DNA of 64,000 bases from positions 21,097,111 through 21,161,110 of the forward strand of contig OY987249.1 of the NCBI GenBank assembly GCA_963920765.1. The letters are read 5' to 3'. The translations under genes were made by a program, and so were the position numbers. The notes under the pieces were generated by a model. It was not told where the DNA came from. It did no database searches and worked only from the letters and a program-made list of their open reading frames with translations. This DNA comes from Ulota crispa. Lineage: Eukaryota > Streptophyta > Bryopsida > Orthotrichales > Orthotrichaceae. Shown here one piece after another: positions 11,085-22,439 of the stretch. Positions within the stretch are counted from its first letter, which is position 1; every line of letters begins with the position of its first letter.

Positions 11085-11240
11085 CTCTAGAGAAAATGGC
11101 GCAATAATGGAGGAGGAGTAGTAAAGCTTAATTGGGTTGGAGCAGTTCAAATTATTGTACAGGCTTTAGAGAAAATGGCATTGTGATGAGGGAGGAGCAG
11201 TAAAGCTTAGTTGAGTTGGAGCAATTCAAGTGACTGTGTA
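11085..11240. repeat. Two-copy tandem duplication, ~77-bp unit
   Basis: 'tagagaaaatggcgcaataatgg' followed by a 'gagtagtaaagcttaattgg' block is repeated once as 'tagagaaaatggcattgtgatg' with 'gagcagtaaagcttagttgag'. The copies are about 80% alike by eye. Non-coding. Confidence 0.8.
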
Positions 11241-13029
11241 GATTGTGAGCTTTGCAAGGTGGAAGGGATTTGCTTTGAAATGCTAAGTATGGAGATTATG
11301 GGCATTATAAGTTTATTGGTGGAATGGGCCGAGCCCCGGAAAGAAATGAGGCTAGAAAAAACCTCTCTTTTTGCAATTTGTCTTGATTGACCAGAACACG
11401 ATTTTATGTAAAGTAGACAGAACCATACCCGACTATTTAATCCTTGAGCTTCCATACTAGTTTTACCCAAATGAGGATTTTGGGAGACCTCCAACTTTGA
11501 TGCATCATATCTCAATCAATGAGGATTACCTTGACAAAAGTCAATATATTTGAACCCTTGCTAGTGAATTCTTTGCTACCACAAAACACATTGCAAGGAA
11601 GCTTGTAAAGGATATTGACCATTTGCAGCCTATAATATGCTCCTTGCCATCTTGCCACATATGGTGTCCATGCAATCAAGACTTCCTAGGTACTAGTACA
11701 ATATTTGATTTGGCTTGTCATTACTCCATTTGCATGGACCTCTTGAATACCTTGATAATTGCACTTTATAGGAAAGTCAAAAAATTAGATCTAATCCTTC
11801 AAAATGCCCCATGATATCCTAAGCAATAGGATCCTATTGTTGTGGCACTCAAGGGATAAGGATTTGGGGGTCCTCAAGGTTTGAGAAAATCTAGGAAAAA
11901 AATCATTAGGGCTAGTCTTTCAACAAGCAATCATGAAATGTACTTTTTGTGGAAAAAATATTGTATATTATTTTACATTAAAGGGCAAAGTTGCAACTCA
12001 TAGGATCCCTATTAGCAACTCTAGACTAATCTTGAAACTCCTTGGATGTGTTCCTATACCTACACTAGATGGTTCCTCACCTAATTGTCCCAAAGTAGCG
12101 TAGAAATGACATGTGACAAATTTGCTTGTGCAAGTGGCATTCACTGCTCCACTATAAGTTTGGATGAGTTGTCCAAAAAAATTGGTCATATTTTCAAGAA
12201 ATGGCTACTTTTTGAGGATTATGCATCAATTATCAGGGACTACTAGACAACATCAAACAACAACATTGTAGAATGCCTATTGGGGTTTGAACTTTAAAAT
12301 TTAATGAATAGGTGTTAACTCCCTACCTTTTTACTGTTTAAGTTTAATTGGATGGTTTAAAAGTCTCAATTAGGTCATGGAGATAAGAAAGATGCCATAT
12401 AGGACAAGAGTAAAAAGGATGCAATGAAAAGACAAAGGAAGAGATCCAAATAGGTAAAAAAAATACTATAAAAGAAAGAAGAATCTAATAAGAATGGACC
12501 CACAGCGTTGGAGAGCGTGAGAGTCTTGGCCTACTTGGCCGTGTAAGTGCTTTTTACTTGTTTTTGCTTGTCTATAATATAGTAATATGTTACTACTTGT
12601 GTTGTGTGTCATTGTATGATTGTTTGTGTATTGTGTTTGGAGTGGATTGTGAGAAGTGTTTATGTGTGTGTATGAGATTGAAGTTGTATTCCTATTGAGA
12701 ATTGGATCAGAGTACTCTAGATATGTGAGGAAATTTATCCCAAGTTGGAGAGTTTTTGGTTGAAGAAATGTTTTGATTTCTTGGAGCATGTGTGTGAAAT
12801 TTTCTATTTGAGTGTGTTATCAAATTGGATTGAATGTGATTGCATGAGTGCATATGGATTCTACTGGGATTGAATTTTTTGAGTAGGAAAGAATCTTGAG
12901 AGATGTTTGTTTGGTTAAATTTGCTTATTTTGGTGTCATTGTAGTGTGTTTGTACCAATTGGGTGCATGAGAGATTTCACAAGTGGGATGCTAAATGCTT
13001 AAGTGTTTTAAATCTGAGTGGGTGGGATG
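11241..13029. other. Gene-free stretch
   Basis: No gene recognised. CTATAAAAG at about 12466-12474 followed by a GC-richer block ('cacagcgttggagagcgtgagag', 12500-12545) could be a promoter-like piece of an old LTR, but I found no matching second LTR or coding domains in the window, so no element is called. Confidence 0.45.
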
Positions 13030-13640
13030 AATCTAATAGCTTGAAAATTGGGAATGATATGAATAAAGTGAAAAGCTAAAAAAGTTAAATAAATTAATTC
13101 CTAGTTGGTGAAATAACTTCAAGTGGCTTATAAGAGAGAAAATATCATAACTAACTTGAAGAGTGATTGAGAGTTTGATCAGAGCCAAATTGGAAAGAAA
13201 AAGAGAGAACAAGGAATAGAAAATTCCAAGTTGAATTGGTGAGAGATTGAAAGAATAAAAGAGGCTTTGAGAGTGACATAAATCCAATTTGGAATGATTG
13301 AGTGAACAAGCCAAGTCGGAGTGAAATTAGAGAGTATAAGAAGTGAATATTCCAAGTGGGTAAGTTGAATGAATAGAGAAGAATGATTCCAAATTGGAGT
13401 AAAAGCCAAAAGGAATTTGAAGAGGAATTCCCAAGTTGTATGTGAGAAGTTGAGAGAAATGAGAGACCAATTTGGAAATGATTGCTTGAGTGTTTGAAAG
13501 AATGATTAATTCTTGCTTGGAATCAAAATAAAAGAATGGTGTGAAGCCAATTCAAAAGATTGTTGCAAACTAGAAAAGATAAAGAAAAGATAGAGTTGGA
13601 GAAAGAAAGCTCGATGAAAGTTGGTAATAAAAGATGCAAA
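13030..13640. repeat. Purine-rich stretch with recurring CCAANTTGG palindromes
   Basis: The + strand is strongly purine-biased (GAGAGA- and AAGAA-rich). It carries a recurrent near-palindrome of the form CCAA(A/G)TTGG(A) or TCCAAGT at irregular 30-60 bp spacing, for example near 13184, 13228, 13287, 13350, 13390 and 13470. It looks like a decayed tandem array or a polypurine leader. Long minus-strand open frames here (13033-13409) arise from the bias and show no domain. Confidence 0.55.
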
Positions 13641-16600
13641 AATCAGATTTGACCTACTATAACTCTACTTGGGTGTTCATTAAGAGTGAAAGGCATAACA
13701 AATAGTAATTAGACTTAAGTCTAATAGCCATGATCCAAATTATGAAGAAATGTCCTACTCGGGTTTCTTATAGTAAATTAGAACAAGTGTAGCAACCTAT
13801 GCAAGATAATCTCCGTGAACAAACTCATCCCTAGATTAGGATTAGAAATAAGTAATCCAAATTATTACTCTACAAACATCAAGCAACAACATCAAACAAA
13901 TACACATGTTGAGCTTTGTGATTTCAATGTCAAATAGCACTTTTGGTGCTAAATTGGAGCTGTATTGTATTGCTTGTTTCAACAAAAGATGGATCAAGTT
14001 GTTTGTTTAATTGAAGTTGGATCATTACATGTGTTGAATTGAAGTTGAAACTCAAGTGGGAACACATTAAGTGTCAAAATTGACTTTGCATTATACAACT
14101 TGTTAATTTGTCAAAAGTGACATTAATTCCAAGTTATTCTTGGTCATGGACAAGTCAAAGGTGACATAGGGAGTGATAGAAAGTGACCTTTTGAAAATTT
14201 GCAAATAAATTTGAAAAAAAATAGTGGCTATTTATAACTTTTAGTTGGTGAATTCTAGGCAACTCTTGTTTTAGTGACTTTTCATAATGTTTAGTGTGAT
14301 TTGTAGATTATTTAATAGCACCTTTCTTAAAACTTATAGTATAGAGCTAAACAGTTAGTGTCTTACTTAGAAACTAGCTTGGAACCTAAACTCTAATGTG
14401 ATTTTTATTTGGTACTGTACAAACTTTTTTAATAACCCATTTTGGCACACTCACAAATGATATGAAAGGAAGCTTTATTTGCTATCAAACACCATTTAGC
14501 TAGGTTCATTTGTGTTTTTTTTTTATAATAGAGGAAGTGACGCACAATGGTCTATCCAATGCATTGTTTGTTTAATAACAAAAAGAAGTCAATTGGAAGG
14601 ATCTTAGGCCCACATTTGGTAAAGGGTAGGTTTGTGTTTGATTCTTGCTAAGGGCGATATGAAAGTGAGTATTTTAAATTTTGACACCAACAATTTCATG
14701 TGAGGAAAAGACTCAAATAAGTGAAATTTTAAGGTAATGAGATAGTAGGTAAAAGATTTTGGAATTAAGTGGATGAAATTGGTGATAGTTGAAACAAAAT
14801 CTAGCGTATTCTTAGAAAAGGACAAAAATTATTGGAGAGAGTTTGAAAAACACTTAGAAGAACCTACAAAGCTACCAAGTGCTTTTCATCTATTTTTTAT
14901 GTATCCATTTATTGTAGTCTTACCGGGTGGATCAATTGTTATCTTACAAGTTACGCTATGCCTCTTTTTCATTTTGGCATTTGTACTTTTATATTTTAAT
15001 ATAAAATGCGTTTTGATTCATATTTAGTTAGTAATGTTTTTGGAATGACATCATGGCAAAAATGCATGCAATCTAATCATGCCCAATTATTTGCCTCTAT
15101 ATTGAAGCATTGGTGCAACTATTGTAAAACTAGGTTGCAAAAAAGAACAAAGTTGACCAGTTCTAGTTGTTTGGATTTTTGAAAATGAAACTAGAACCTT
15201 GCTTGTTTGATGTAGTCATTGTTCAAAACCAAATATTGAACTAAATATGTTTATTCTTGAGGTGAATTGTACTTGTTCTCTTTAGAGTACAAAAGTATTG
15301 AATATCACTTTAGAAAAAGTTAAAATAATTAGAACAATATTTTATAAAATATAAAAAACGTACATGAATTTTATTGAAAACTTTTGGTTTTGTATTCACA
15401 ATCAATTTCAAAGATTTGAAGTTATTTTTGGAGTCAAATCCCATTGATAAATGTTGGTACGTGCAATGGAAGATCATAGTGTGTGGACATGCTTGGTTTA
15501 CAGTCTGAATTGTTTCATTTGCAATTATCATGTAATTGATAATCCTAATAGCACTTTGTAACTCACGATAGTCAACTCAAGTTGGAAATCTAGAAAATCT
15601 CACACTCCTTAATCCCTAAAGACCAAAGAGCCCAATATGGCCAAACAAGGTTCTTTGAGGTGCAAAAAGTAGACAAAAAAGGCATCGCATGCTCAAGTTT
15701 TGGTCTGCCATTCAAGTCCAAATGGCATTGCAAGTCCAACAAAACTTTTGGATTGGCTTGTTGTTCCTTGAAGCGCCTACTTTGCTCTAGATTCTACAAG
15801 GAATATGGAGAATATTCTATTTTTTCAACAATTAGGAGAAGAATGTCTTTGGACAATCGAAGAAAGCAGCTTAGAGAGTGAATGGGATGGATGCTCCCAT
15901 GTTTTGTATTGCGCAAGGGAGAAGTTTGGTGATGTTTCACTTTCTTTCTCTCAATTGGGCAAGGTTTTTGTAGCTCTGTGGTAGTGAGCCATTTAGATCT
16001 AGTTACTTTGACTCACCATATGTTTTGGAATTTTTACCTATTTAAGGAGTTTTTTTCCATCAAGTACATTTAAACACAATCTCATGGGATCAACCATTAG
16101 AATATTTGTTTTTTTGAGGAAAAACTCTTACCAAAGTCCACAGTCCATATTGTGGATTGCTATTCAAATTAACAAATATGAGATTCTCAACAGTGGGGAT
16201 TTTGCAAATTTACTTGGATTTGAAATAAGACTAGCATTAAACATTTGATTTATAGTTGGGTATAGAATGACTAGTTTGGATTGTGTTAATAGTTGTTCAA
16301 CTTCCTAAAAACTTAGGATATGTGTTGGAGGTTTCATACTAGAGGCATGATAAATTTTTTTAGCAAGATGTTTAGGGATTAAAAAGCCAAGAAGAGATTT
16401 CTATTGTGATGAAAACCTCTTGAATTAAGTATTGGTTTTGATGAAATCTTGATATTGAAACATTTGTTAAAATCAAAATGTAAATAATCATGATTTCAAA
16501 ATACAGTAAGCAAATTAAAAAATTAGAAATAAACACAAAAATATACTACTTCCTTCATTTCTATGATTTTTCTAATTGTCAAGCAAGTTTTTATTATTAC

Positions 16601-16860
16601 TAAGGTTTTAATAGTTTTGCAAAAAACTTGACCAAAATTAGAAGTCCTAAAGGTCCACCTTCATGAGCATTTTTGGAAATCATTTCTAAGAAAAAATTGG
16701 TTTATATCAAATATTGAAAGAATTTATAAAACATTTTGGAATATGTTAAACCATGTGCATTCTACAAATATAAACAAACTTCTTCATGAGCTTGTTAAAC
16801 ACTATTGCCCAATCATGAAATGCCGCGTGACACTTTCTCATTCAAAAACAATAATACTAT
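13641..16860. other. Gene-free AT-rich stretch
   Basis: Searched on both strands. Open frames at 14773-15027 (with a hydrophobic C-terminal half) and 15660-15881 (basic) were considered, but neither carries a recognisable domain, supporting splice context or homologous neighbour. No element ends were found. Confidence 0.5.
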
Positions 16861-17280
16861 GCTATGCTATAAGAAAGGTGAAAGCACCCATTGCCATTGA
16901 TGCCCCATACCCAACCAATTGGATTACTACAAGGAAGCAGTGTTAATTTGGACATTTTTTGTCAATTAGGTCATCTTAATTGGGACATTTTTTCTATCAA
17001 TTTGGACACATCTTTGTCAAATTTTTGTTAATTCGGATATTTTAGTCAATTTGGATGTTTCAATTCAGTCCTTGTTTCTTTGTAGTGAGTGTGCCATTTC
17101 CAACATTAGCATGGATAAGTGCTTTGGAATGCGTTCTTTTGTCTTTTTCAAGGTTTGGACCATTTAAGTCATGCCATGTGTCCCAAAGTGAAGTAGGAAG
17201 TAATGAGCTGAAATTAGTTTGGCTATTGGTGGAATTGCATGAGTCTAGACGTTAGCCATGGGCTCAAAACACTTCTAACT
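16861..17280 (+). repeat. Dispersed repeat family C copy interrupted by a TTTGGACA-rich repeat
   Basis: GAAAGCACCCATTGCCA (about 16878) and AAGTGCTTTGGAATGCGTTC (about 17118) are adjacent parts of the family C copy at 32740-32975 (read in reverse). Here they are separated by about 150 bp (16940-17090) composed of 'caatttggaca' and 'tttgtcaaatttttgtta' phrases. That inserted phrase set recurs at 47265-47370 and more weakly at 38110-38220. The C part then resembles 21310-21440. Confidence 0.7.
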
Positions 17281-17399
17281 CTCAAAACACAGTAATTTCA
17301 ATTTTACACATATAATTAAAAAAAAAATTGCAATCTCAAATTTCTTATCTTCCTACATGAGAAAAAAATTTGTTAATTCAAACTCTTTATAGATTGTTG

Positions 17400-17780
17400 C
17401 AGAATCTCTTAACCCTCAAATGTTGGGCTAGTCACCGCGACTAGCCTATTACAGTGACTTCTACAGTGGTTTTGAGAAATTTCAATACTATGATTGGTGC
17501 AACAAGTGCCCAATTCTTATAGTATTGTTTTCAAAAGTTGAAAACATAGACAAGACAAGCCGACCTAACAAAAATTGCACAAAAGACAATATGAATCTTC
17601 TCACAATGTGGGTTCTCTAAAAAGATGAGTGTACTTGATGAGGGTGTTTTTGCCTTGCATGATGGAATATGTGTTAATGGTCACTTTTGGGAAAGAATCA
17701 GATGGAAATCAACGTTTTTATGTCATATAGAATGGTTTTTTTAGAAGCAAAAGACAAAAAAAGTCCTTTTGGATGTTTAG
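17400..17780 (+). repeat. Dispersed repeat family A, copy 2
   Basis: Aligns with 1270-1660 and 55890-56240. Shared landmarks are 'caagtgcccaattcttatagtattgtttc', 'cacaatgtgggtt', 'gtacttgatgagggtgtttttgcc', CATGATGGAATATGT and a 'gtcacttttgggaaa-aatcagat' block. Non-coding remnant. Confidence 0.7.
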
Positions 17781-18201
17781 GGATTAAGTTATTGGATATG
17801 GCTGCTTCCACCTTAGAAGTCAAGTAATTTGAGAAGGAAAACCAGTACTATCGGAACCTCAAGAAGTCGGGGTCTCAAGTTTAGTCACTACAAACAGCCG
17901 AGGTCCCAATATTTGTCACTTCAATCAACCTTGCAATATGCTGGGCAAGATTAGGATTTAGATTAGGTGCAGAGCTTATTGAGATTGAACCTCCCTAGCA
18001 CTTCCCCTTTTTTTAATCTTCATTGCCATAGCCGTGCTCCTTTGCAAGCACAGCCTCTCTTTCACCATGGGTATGCGCCTCTCTTTGTCTATTGGCACAG
18101 TCCATGTTGTGCACTTGCTTGTTTCATTAGTCCATTATTAGAAAACAAATTCAGAAAAATCCATTGCATTGAGAGACAAGTTTGTTGGAATGATTTTACA
18201 G

Positions 18202-20773
18202 GTGCGTACAAGTACATCGAGGAGTTGTGGAGGAAGAAGCAATCTGATGTGCTACGTTTCTTGCTTTGTGTGCGCTGCTGGGAGTTGAGGCAGCTGCTCA
18301 ACATTGTTTGCGTTACCCGCCCTAGCCGCCCTGACCAGGCTCGCCATCTAGGGTATAAGGCCAAGCAGGTTAGTTTACAAAGTCCACATTCACCTCTTTG
18401 CTATTTACAATTCTATCTCATTGTTTGTTTTTGTTGAGGGGTCACAAACAAAGCTTTGCATTCAGGCTTGGTTAAGTATAGTAGAACTTGGTTGGGACTA
18501 AATGTTTTGTATTAGTTTAAATAGGTCATGGATTATGTCTGTGGATGTGTAATTAGAGTAACTTTGAGGGTCGCGCCGGCTTGTCAAGGATAGCATTGAG
18601 AAACATGATAGATGCGTAATGAATTATTTTGGTCCATGAGTGACATTTATTTTTTTGTGCTTTCTTACATAGTTTTGTATATAAATATTATAGAGCTCAC
18701 ATTGAGATCAGGGGATACTAGTTTAGACAACATTAGTTTACAAAGGTTCTATTGTATTGTGAATTGCTACACATATTGTCTACTTCCCCGACCAATTTGG
18801 ATTCTTTTAAGATCATTTATGTGAGTTTATCTAAATACTAATTTAGGTCAAACTACTTCTAAACCACGCTTATGTCATTTTTGTTCTTTTGTGATGACCT
18901 ATTGTATTCTTGATTGTAGGGATACGTTGTCTACCGTGTGCGCGTCCACTATGGAGGCAGGAAGAGGCTAATGGCCAAGGGTATTGTGTATAGAAAGCTG
19001 AAGAACCAAGGTATCACGCAGCTGGAGTTTTAGCGTAATTTGAGGTCTATTGCTAAGGAGCGTGCTAGATGCAAACTTGGAGGCCTTAGGCTTTTGAACT
19101 TGTATTGGATCAATCACGTTTGTCCTCCATTTTTATGTTGATTTTTTATTGTCAATGTTTTTGTTTTACTCAAACTAGATATGCTATTTACCCTTCTAGA
19201 ACTACTTCAAAATTACAATCGCTTTCATTGTTTTGTAAGCTATTGTACTCTATTAACTACGTTCCATAAATTGCTTGATTACACACCCCTTAATGCTTAC
19301 TACTTCACTCTATAAAGTTGTGCTTTTTTTCTACAAGTGGCTGTTTGTTTGGCAATCATGTTTGTCAGCTTGGTGTTTAGTTACAAAGTATTCTCCTAGT
19401 GATGTTATGAATCAAGCAATTTCTAGATCATTGTATGTGCAGCTCTAGCTGGAGTCTATTTGGCACACTTTGTGTTTGCTAATTATTGCAAATACTTTGT
19501 ATGGAAAAATTTATGGATACCCTTGAAGGTTGCTATATTTGCATACATATCCCTGCTTTTTCCAAAATTGCACAAATACTCTTGGACTAGAATTTTCAAG
19601 CGTTTGTGTTGTTGTGCATGCCACACTTTCCTTCTTCCTTTTGTGTGCACACATTGCTTCTGTTTTTGTTTCATTACACTCCTTTCTTCAACATTGGTCA
19701 TCAAGGAAGTACGAGCACAATAAATAAATGGCTAAACATTATGGTCCAAGGATATTTATATACTTTTTGAAAAAAAAGGGGTATCTATGCAAATATTGCA
19801 AACTTTAGGGATATCCATGAAACTTTCCATAGTTTTTAACAATGTCTTCAGCTTTTTTATTGTATTTTAATTATGGTCCAAGGGTACTTGTGCAATTTAT
19901 GAAAAAATAGAGGTATCTATGCAAATATTGCAAACTTCAAGGGTATCCATGAAACTTTCCTTATTTCTTTTACAAGGTCTTCAACTTTTTTGTTGTTCAT
20001 GAAATTTTCCGTACTTTTTGATAATGGTTTTAGCTTTGTTGTTTTTGAATTACGGTTCAAGGGTACTTGTGCAATTTCTGAAATAGCAGAGGTATCTATG
20101 CAAATACTACAAACTTTAGGGATATCCAAGAAATTTTCCCTACTTTTTTATAATGTCTTCAGCTTTTTTGTTGTTTTTGAAGTACGGTCCAAGGGTATTG
20201 AAAATGCAGGGGTATCTATGCAAATATTGCAAACTTTGAGGGTATCCATGAAATTCTCCCTACTGTTCTTATAAAGTCTTCAATATTTTTGTTGTTCATG
20301 AAAATTTCCTTACTTTTTTATAATGTCTTCAACGTTTTTGTTGTTTTTGAATTATGGTCCAAGGATACTTTTGCAGTTTTTGAAATAGCAGAGGTATCTA
20401 TGCAAGTATTGCAAAGTTTAGAGATAGCCATGAAATTTTTTCTACTTTTTTAATAATGTCTTCAGCTTTTTTGTAGTTTTGGGCAATTAAAGGCTTGTAT
20501 TGAAAGCAATTTCTTCCTTTTTTGCAAATTTCCACCTACATGTACTTTGAAATCATCTTGGTGGACACACAACACACCATTATCTGTAAGGACCCGTGCA
20601 TTAGCTGGATCGTGAATCTAGTGCACAAGCATCGTGAGTTGCATGGACTGACTTCGACAAGCAAGAAGTACTGGGGTCTTTGTGGTAGAGGATACTTGTA
20701 CACCAAGGCTTGCCCTTCAGTCTGTGCCACGTGGAAGTGCAATAACACCTTGTCTCTCAAGCGTTACCAATGA
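18202..20773 (+). pseudogene. RPL15: 60S ribosomal protein L15 (eL15) pseudogene, introns retained
   Basis: Three conserved blocks of cytosolic eL15 occur in order. 18202-18368 has [17 protein letters not shown] near its start and GYKAKQ at its end, before donor GTTAGT. About 18920-19117 has [27 protein letters not shown] and KLGGLRLLN. About 20528-20773 has [20 protein letters not shown] and [10 protein letters not shown], then TGA. Splice sites remain for the first intron (GT...TAG), so this is a decayed gene copy and not a retroposed one. Disabling changes: an in-frame TAG at 19031-19033 where the family has Gln, a likely lost acceptor (CAA at 20525-20527 where CAG is expected), and no identifiable ATG exon. 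Many highly conserved arginines are now cysteine, consistent with CpG->TpG decay. Not expected to make functional L15. Confidence 0.9.
19460..20490 (+). repeat. Tandem/dispersed repeat in the second RPL15 intron
   Basis: Phrases 'gcaaatattgcaaactt', 'gggtatccatgaaa-tttcc', 'tttttgttgtttttgaatta-ggtccaagggtacttgtgcaattt' and 'gaaatagcagaggtatctatg' recur about every 150-180 bp across 19760-20490, in roughly four to five imperfect copies. A related leader segment at 19500-19720 is shared with 42185-42470, which shows this is also a dispersed family. Short open frames in all frames reflect the periodicity. Confidence 0.8.
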
Positions 20774-21189
20774 AGATCTTAGAATTTTGGTTGGAGTTCT
20801 TGCTATCATGTTGGTCAGCATCTATTCCTTAATGTAGTAGCCTTGTACGATTTTGAGAATGCACATCTTTGTCATCTACCTTGGCTCTTACGTCCAAGTT
20901 GAATATGATGAATGATGTCACTTGGTCAAGTGTTCCTTCCTGCAAAAATGTAGAGCTGTTAACACTATGTCCCACACCTTTTTCAAATCTAAGAATCTAA
21001 TTGGTTTGGAGCCTCTTTGGGTTTGGGCGGTTCACACTATATTGTATGTTCTGGATTGCTAAAGATTTTGGGTCGACCAACTTGCTGGACCAAACTTTCA
21101 ACCCAAGTTCCATTGGTTTTTTGCTTAAAATATCCACGACCTTCTTTAGTATTCCTTTTTGCCTGTACTAAGCCAACAAAGGTGGGAGG
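20774..21189. other. Sequence downstream of the RPL15 pseudogene
   Basis: No gene recognised; probably the old 3' untranslated and flanking DNA of the pseudogene merging into family C at about 21190. Confidence 0.4.
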
Positions 21190-21560
21190 TTGGACATAAG
21201 GTAGGACCACCCATTCCCAACCAAGGATCCAAACCCAACCTATAGGGTGTGCTATTTCCAACCAGCCTGTTTCTAAGCTTTGGAATATGGTTTTTCTTTT
21301 CTTTTCAAGATTAAGACTAACTAGGTCATAACATGTGTCCCAAAAGAAAGTAGGAAATATTGAGCAAGAAATAGTTTGGCTATGACCAACATTAGGAGAG
21401 TCTAGTGATTGTCTATGGGTTCAAAACACTTCATGCACTCCAAAAGTTTTACACAATTCTATTTTTGCGTGAAAAATTCTGAAAAAAAATTTGTGTTGTA
21501 ATATTTTGTATGAAGCCACCAAAGAAAAATTTGCGCCGCATTGTTGCTCTAACATGTTGT
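21190..21560 (+). repeat. Dispersed repeat family C, copy 3
   Basis: The reverse complement matches 7660-8020 (see that entry), and the inner part also matches 16861-17280 and, reversed, 32740-32975. Landmarks are GGTAGGACCACCCATTCC, AACCAAGGATCCAAACCCAA, CATGTGTCCCAAAAGAAAGT and TTTTGTATGAAGCCACC. Confidence 0.85.
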
Positions 21561-22425
21561 ATTGCAAGAGCTTAAATAATGGGGAATGGATAAATGATCG
21601 TGAATGAGTGGTCTTACCTTAGTGTGAATCGCTCCTTATTTGTATTCTTGGAAATTCATTTGGAAGTGATTTGAGTATGGATGTTTAGTCATACACTTGC
21701 TGCAGTATGGCGTGGACTATCAATCTTCACTTTGCTATTGTATACAATGCATAGTTCATTTACAGTTGAAACTATTGATCTCTAGGGAAGTCGTCCATTA
21801 GATTAATTGCTTCAACAAATAGCTCGTTGACACCTCTTTATCATTGTGGCAATTCCAATTCTTCTATATCATACCATGTGGCAACCTAGAATTTGGTGGG
21901 AGAGCTATTTCTAGTAAAATCATGTTAGGAAATCCATATTGGATAAATTTTTTTGCTTTTATGGAACAGAAGTGAAGTAAGTTTCAAATGTACGGATTTA
22001 TTAATTACCAAGTTTCTTAAATTATTAAATAGGTTAAGGAGAGATTGTAAATTTCCTCCCTAACTGGAAAGCGGGACCAAGAATAGCAAACCAGGATTGC
22101 AAGAAGGTGGCATTGCTATTGGGAAAGGTTATAGGAAGCAATCCAAAAATTGGCCAAAATCTAAACTGGAATGTAAACCGAAACCCAAAAAAAACTTGCA
22201 AAACTTAATGGAAACCTAAACAAGAAAAAGGATAGAGTTAGGGTAATCCACTGATTAGGGCAACAGTCGCATAGGTCCAACCAGCATTGTCCTAGGGATT
22301 AGGGAAAGTAGGAAAGTTGTCTGTCTTCCTCATTTGCACCATTTTGCTCCTAGAATTTTCCTTGTGCAGGTTTTGAGTTTGTTGATTGAGGTTTAGCAAA
22401 AGAGGTTACAAAGTTGTAGTTTTTA
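21561..22425. other. Gene-free stretch
   Basis: No coding region or bounded element seen. The composition becomes more purine-rich towards 22440, where the broken coding-like region starts. Confidence 0.4.
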
Positions 22426-22439
22426 GTTTTTGGATCTAC

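Noticed and set aside
12466-12720. LTR of a second retrotransposon suggested by CTATAAAAG
   Set aside because: No partner LTR, primer site or coding domains could be found in the window.
12466-13409. Series of minus-strand open frames of 76-107 codons
   Set aside because: Due to purine bias of the + strand; no domain, and frames overlap one another without a coherent splice model.
14773-15027. 84-codon frame with a hydrophobic C-terminal half
   Set aside because: AT-rich DNA readily encodes hydrophobic residues; no family, no splice support, no neighbouring homologous exons.
15660-15881. 73-codon basic frame
   Set aside because: No recognisable motif, no conserved context; could be a gene fragment but cannot be supported.
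17967-18201. Upstream part of the open frame leading into the RPL15 block
   Set aside because: Only the portion from 18202 matches eL15; the upstream part is intron in the same frame by chance and lies before an acceptor.
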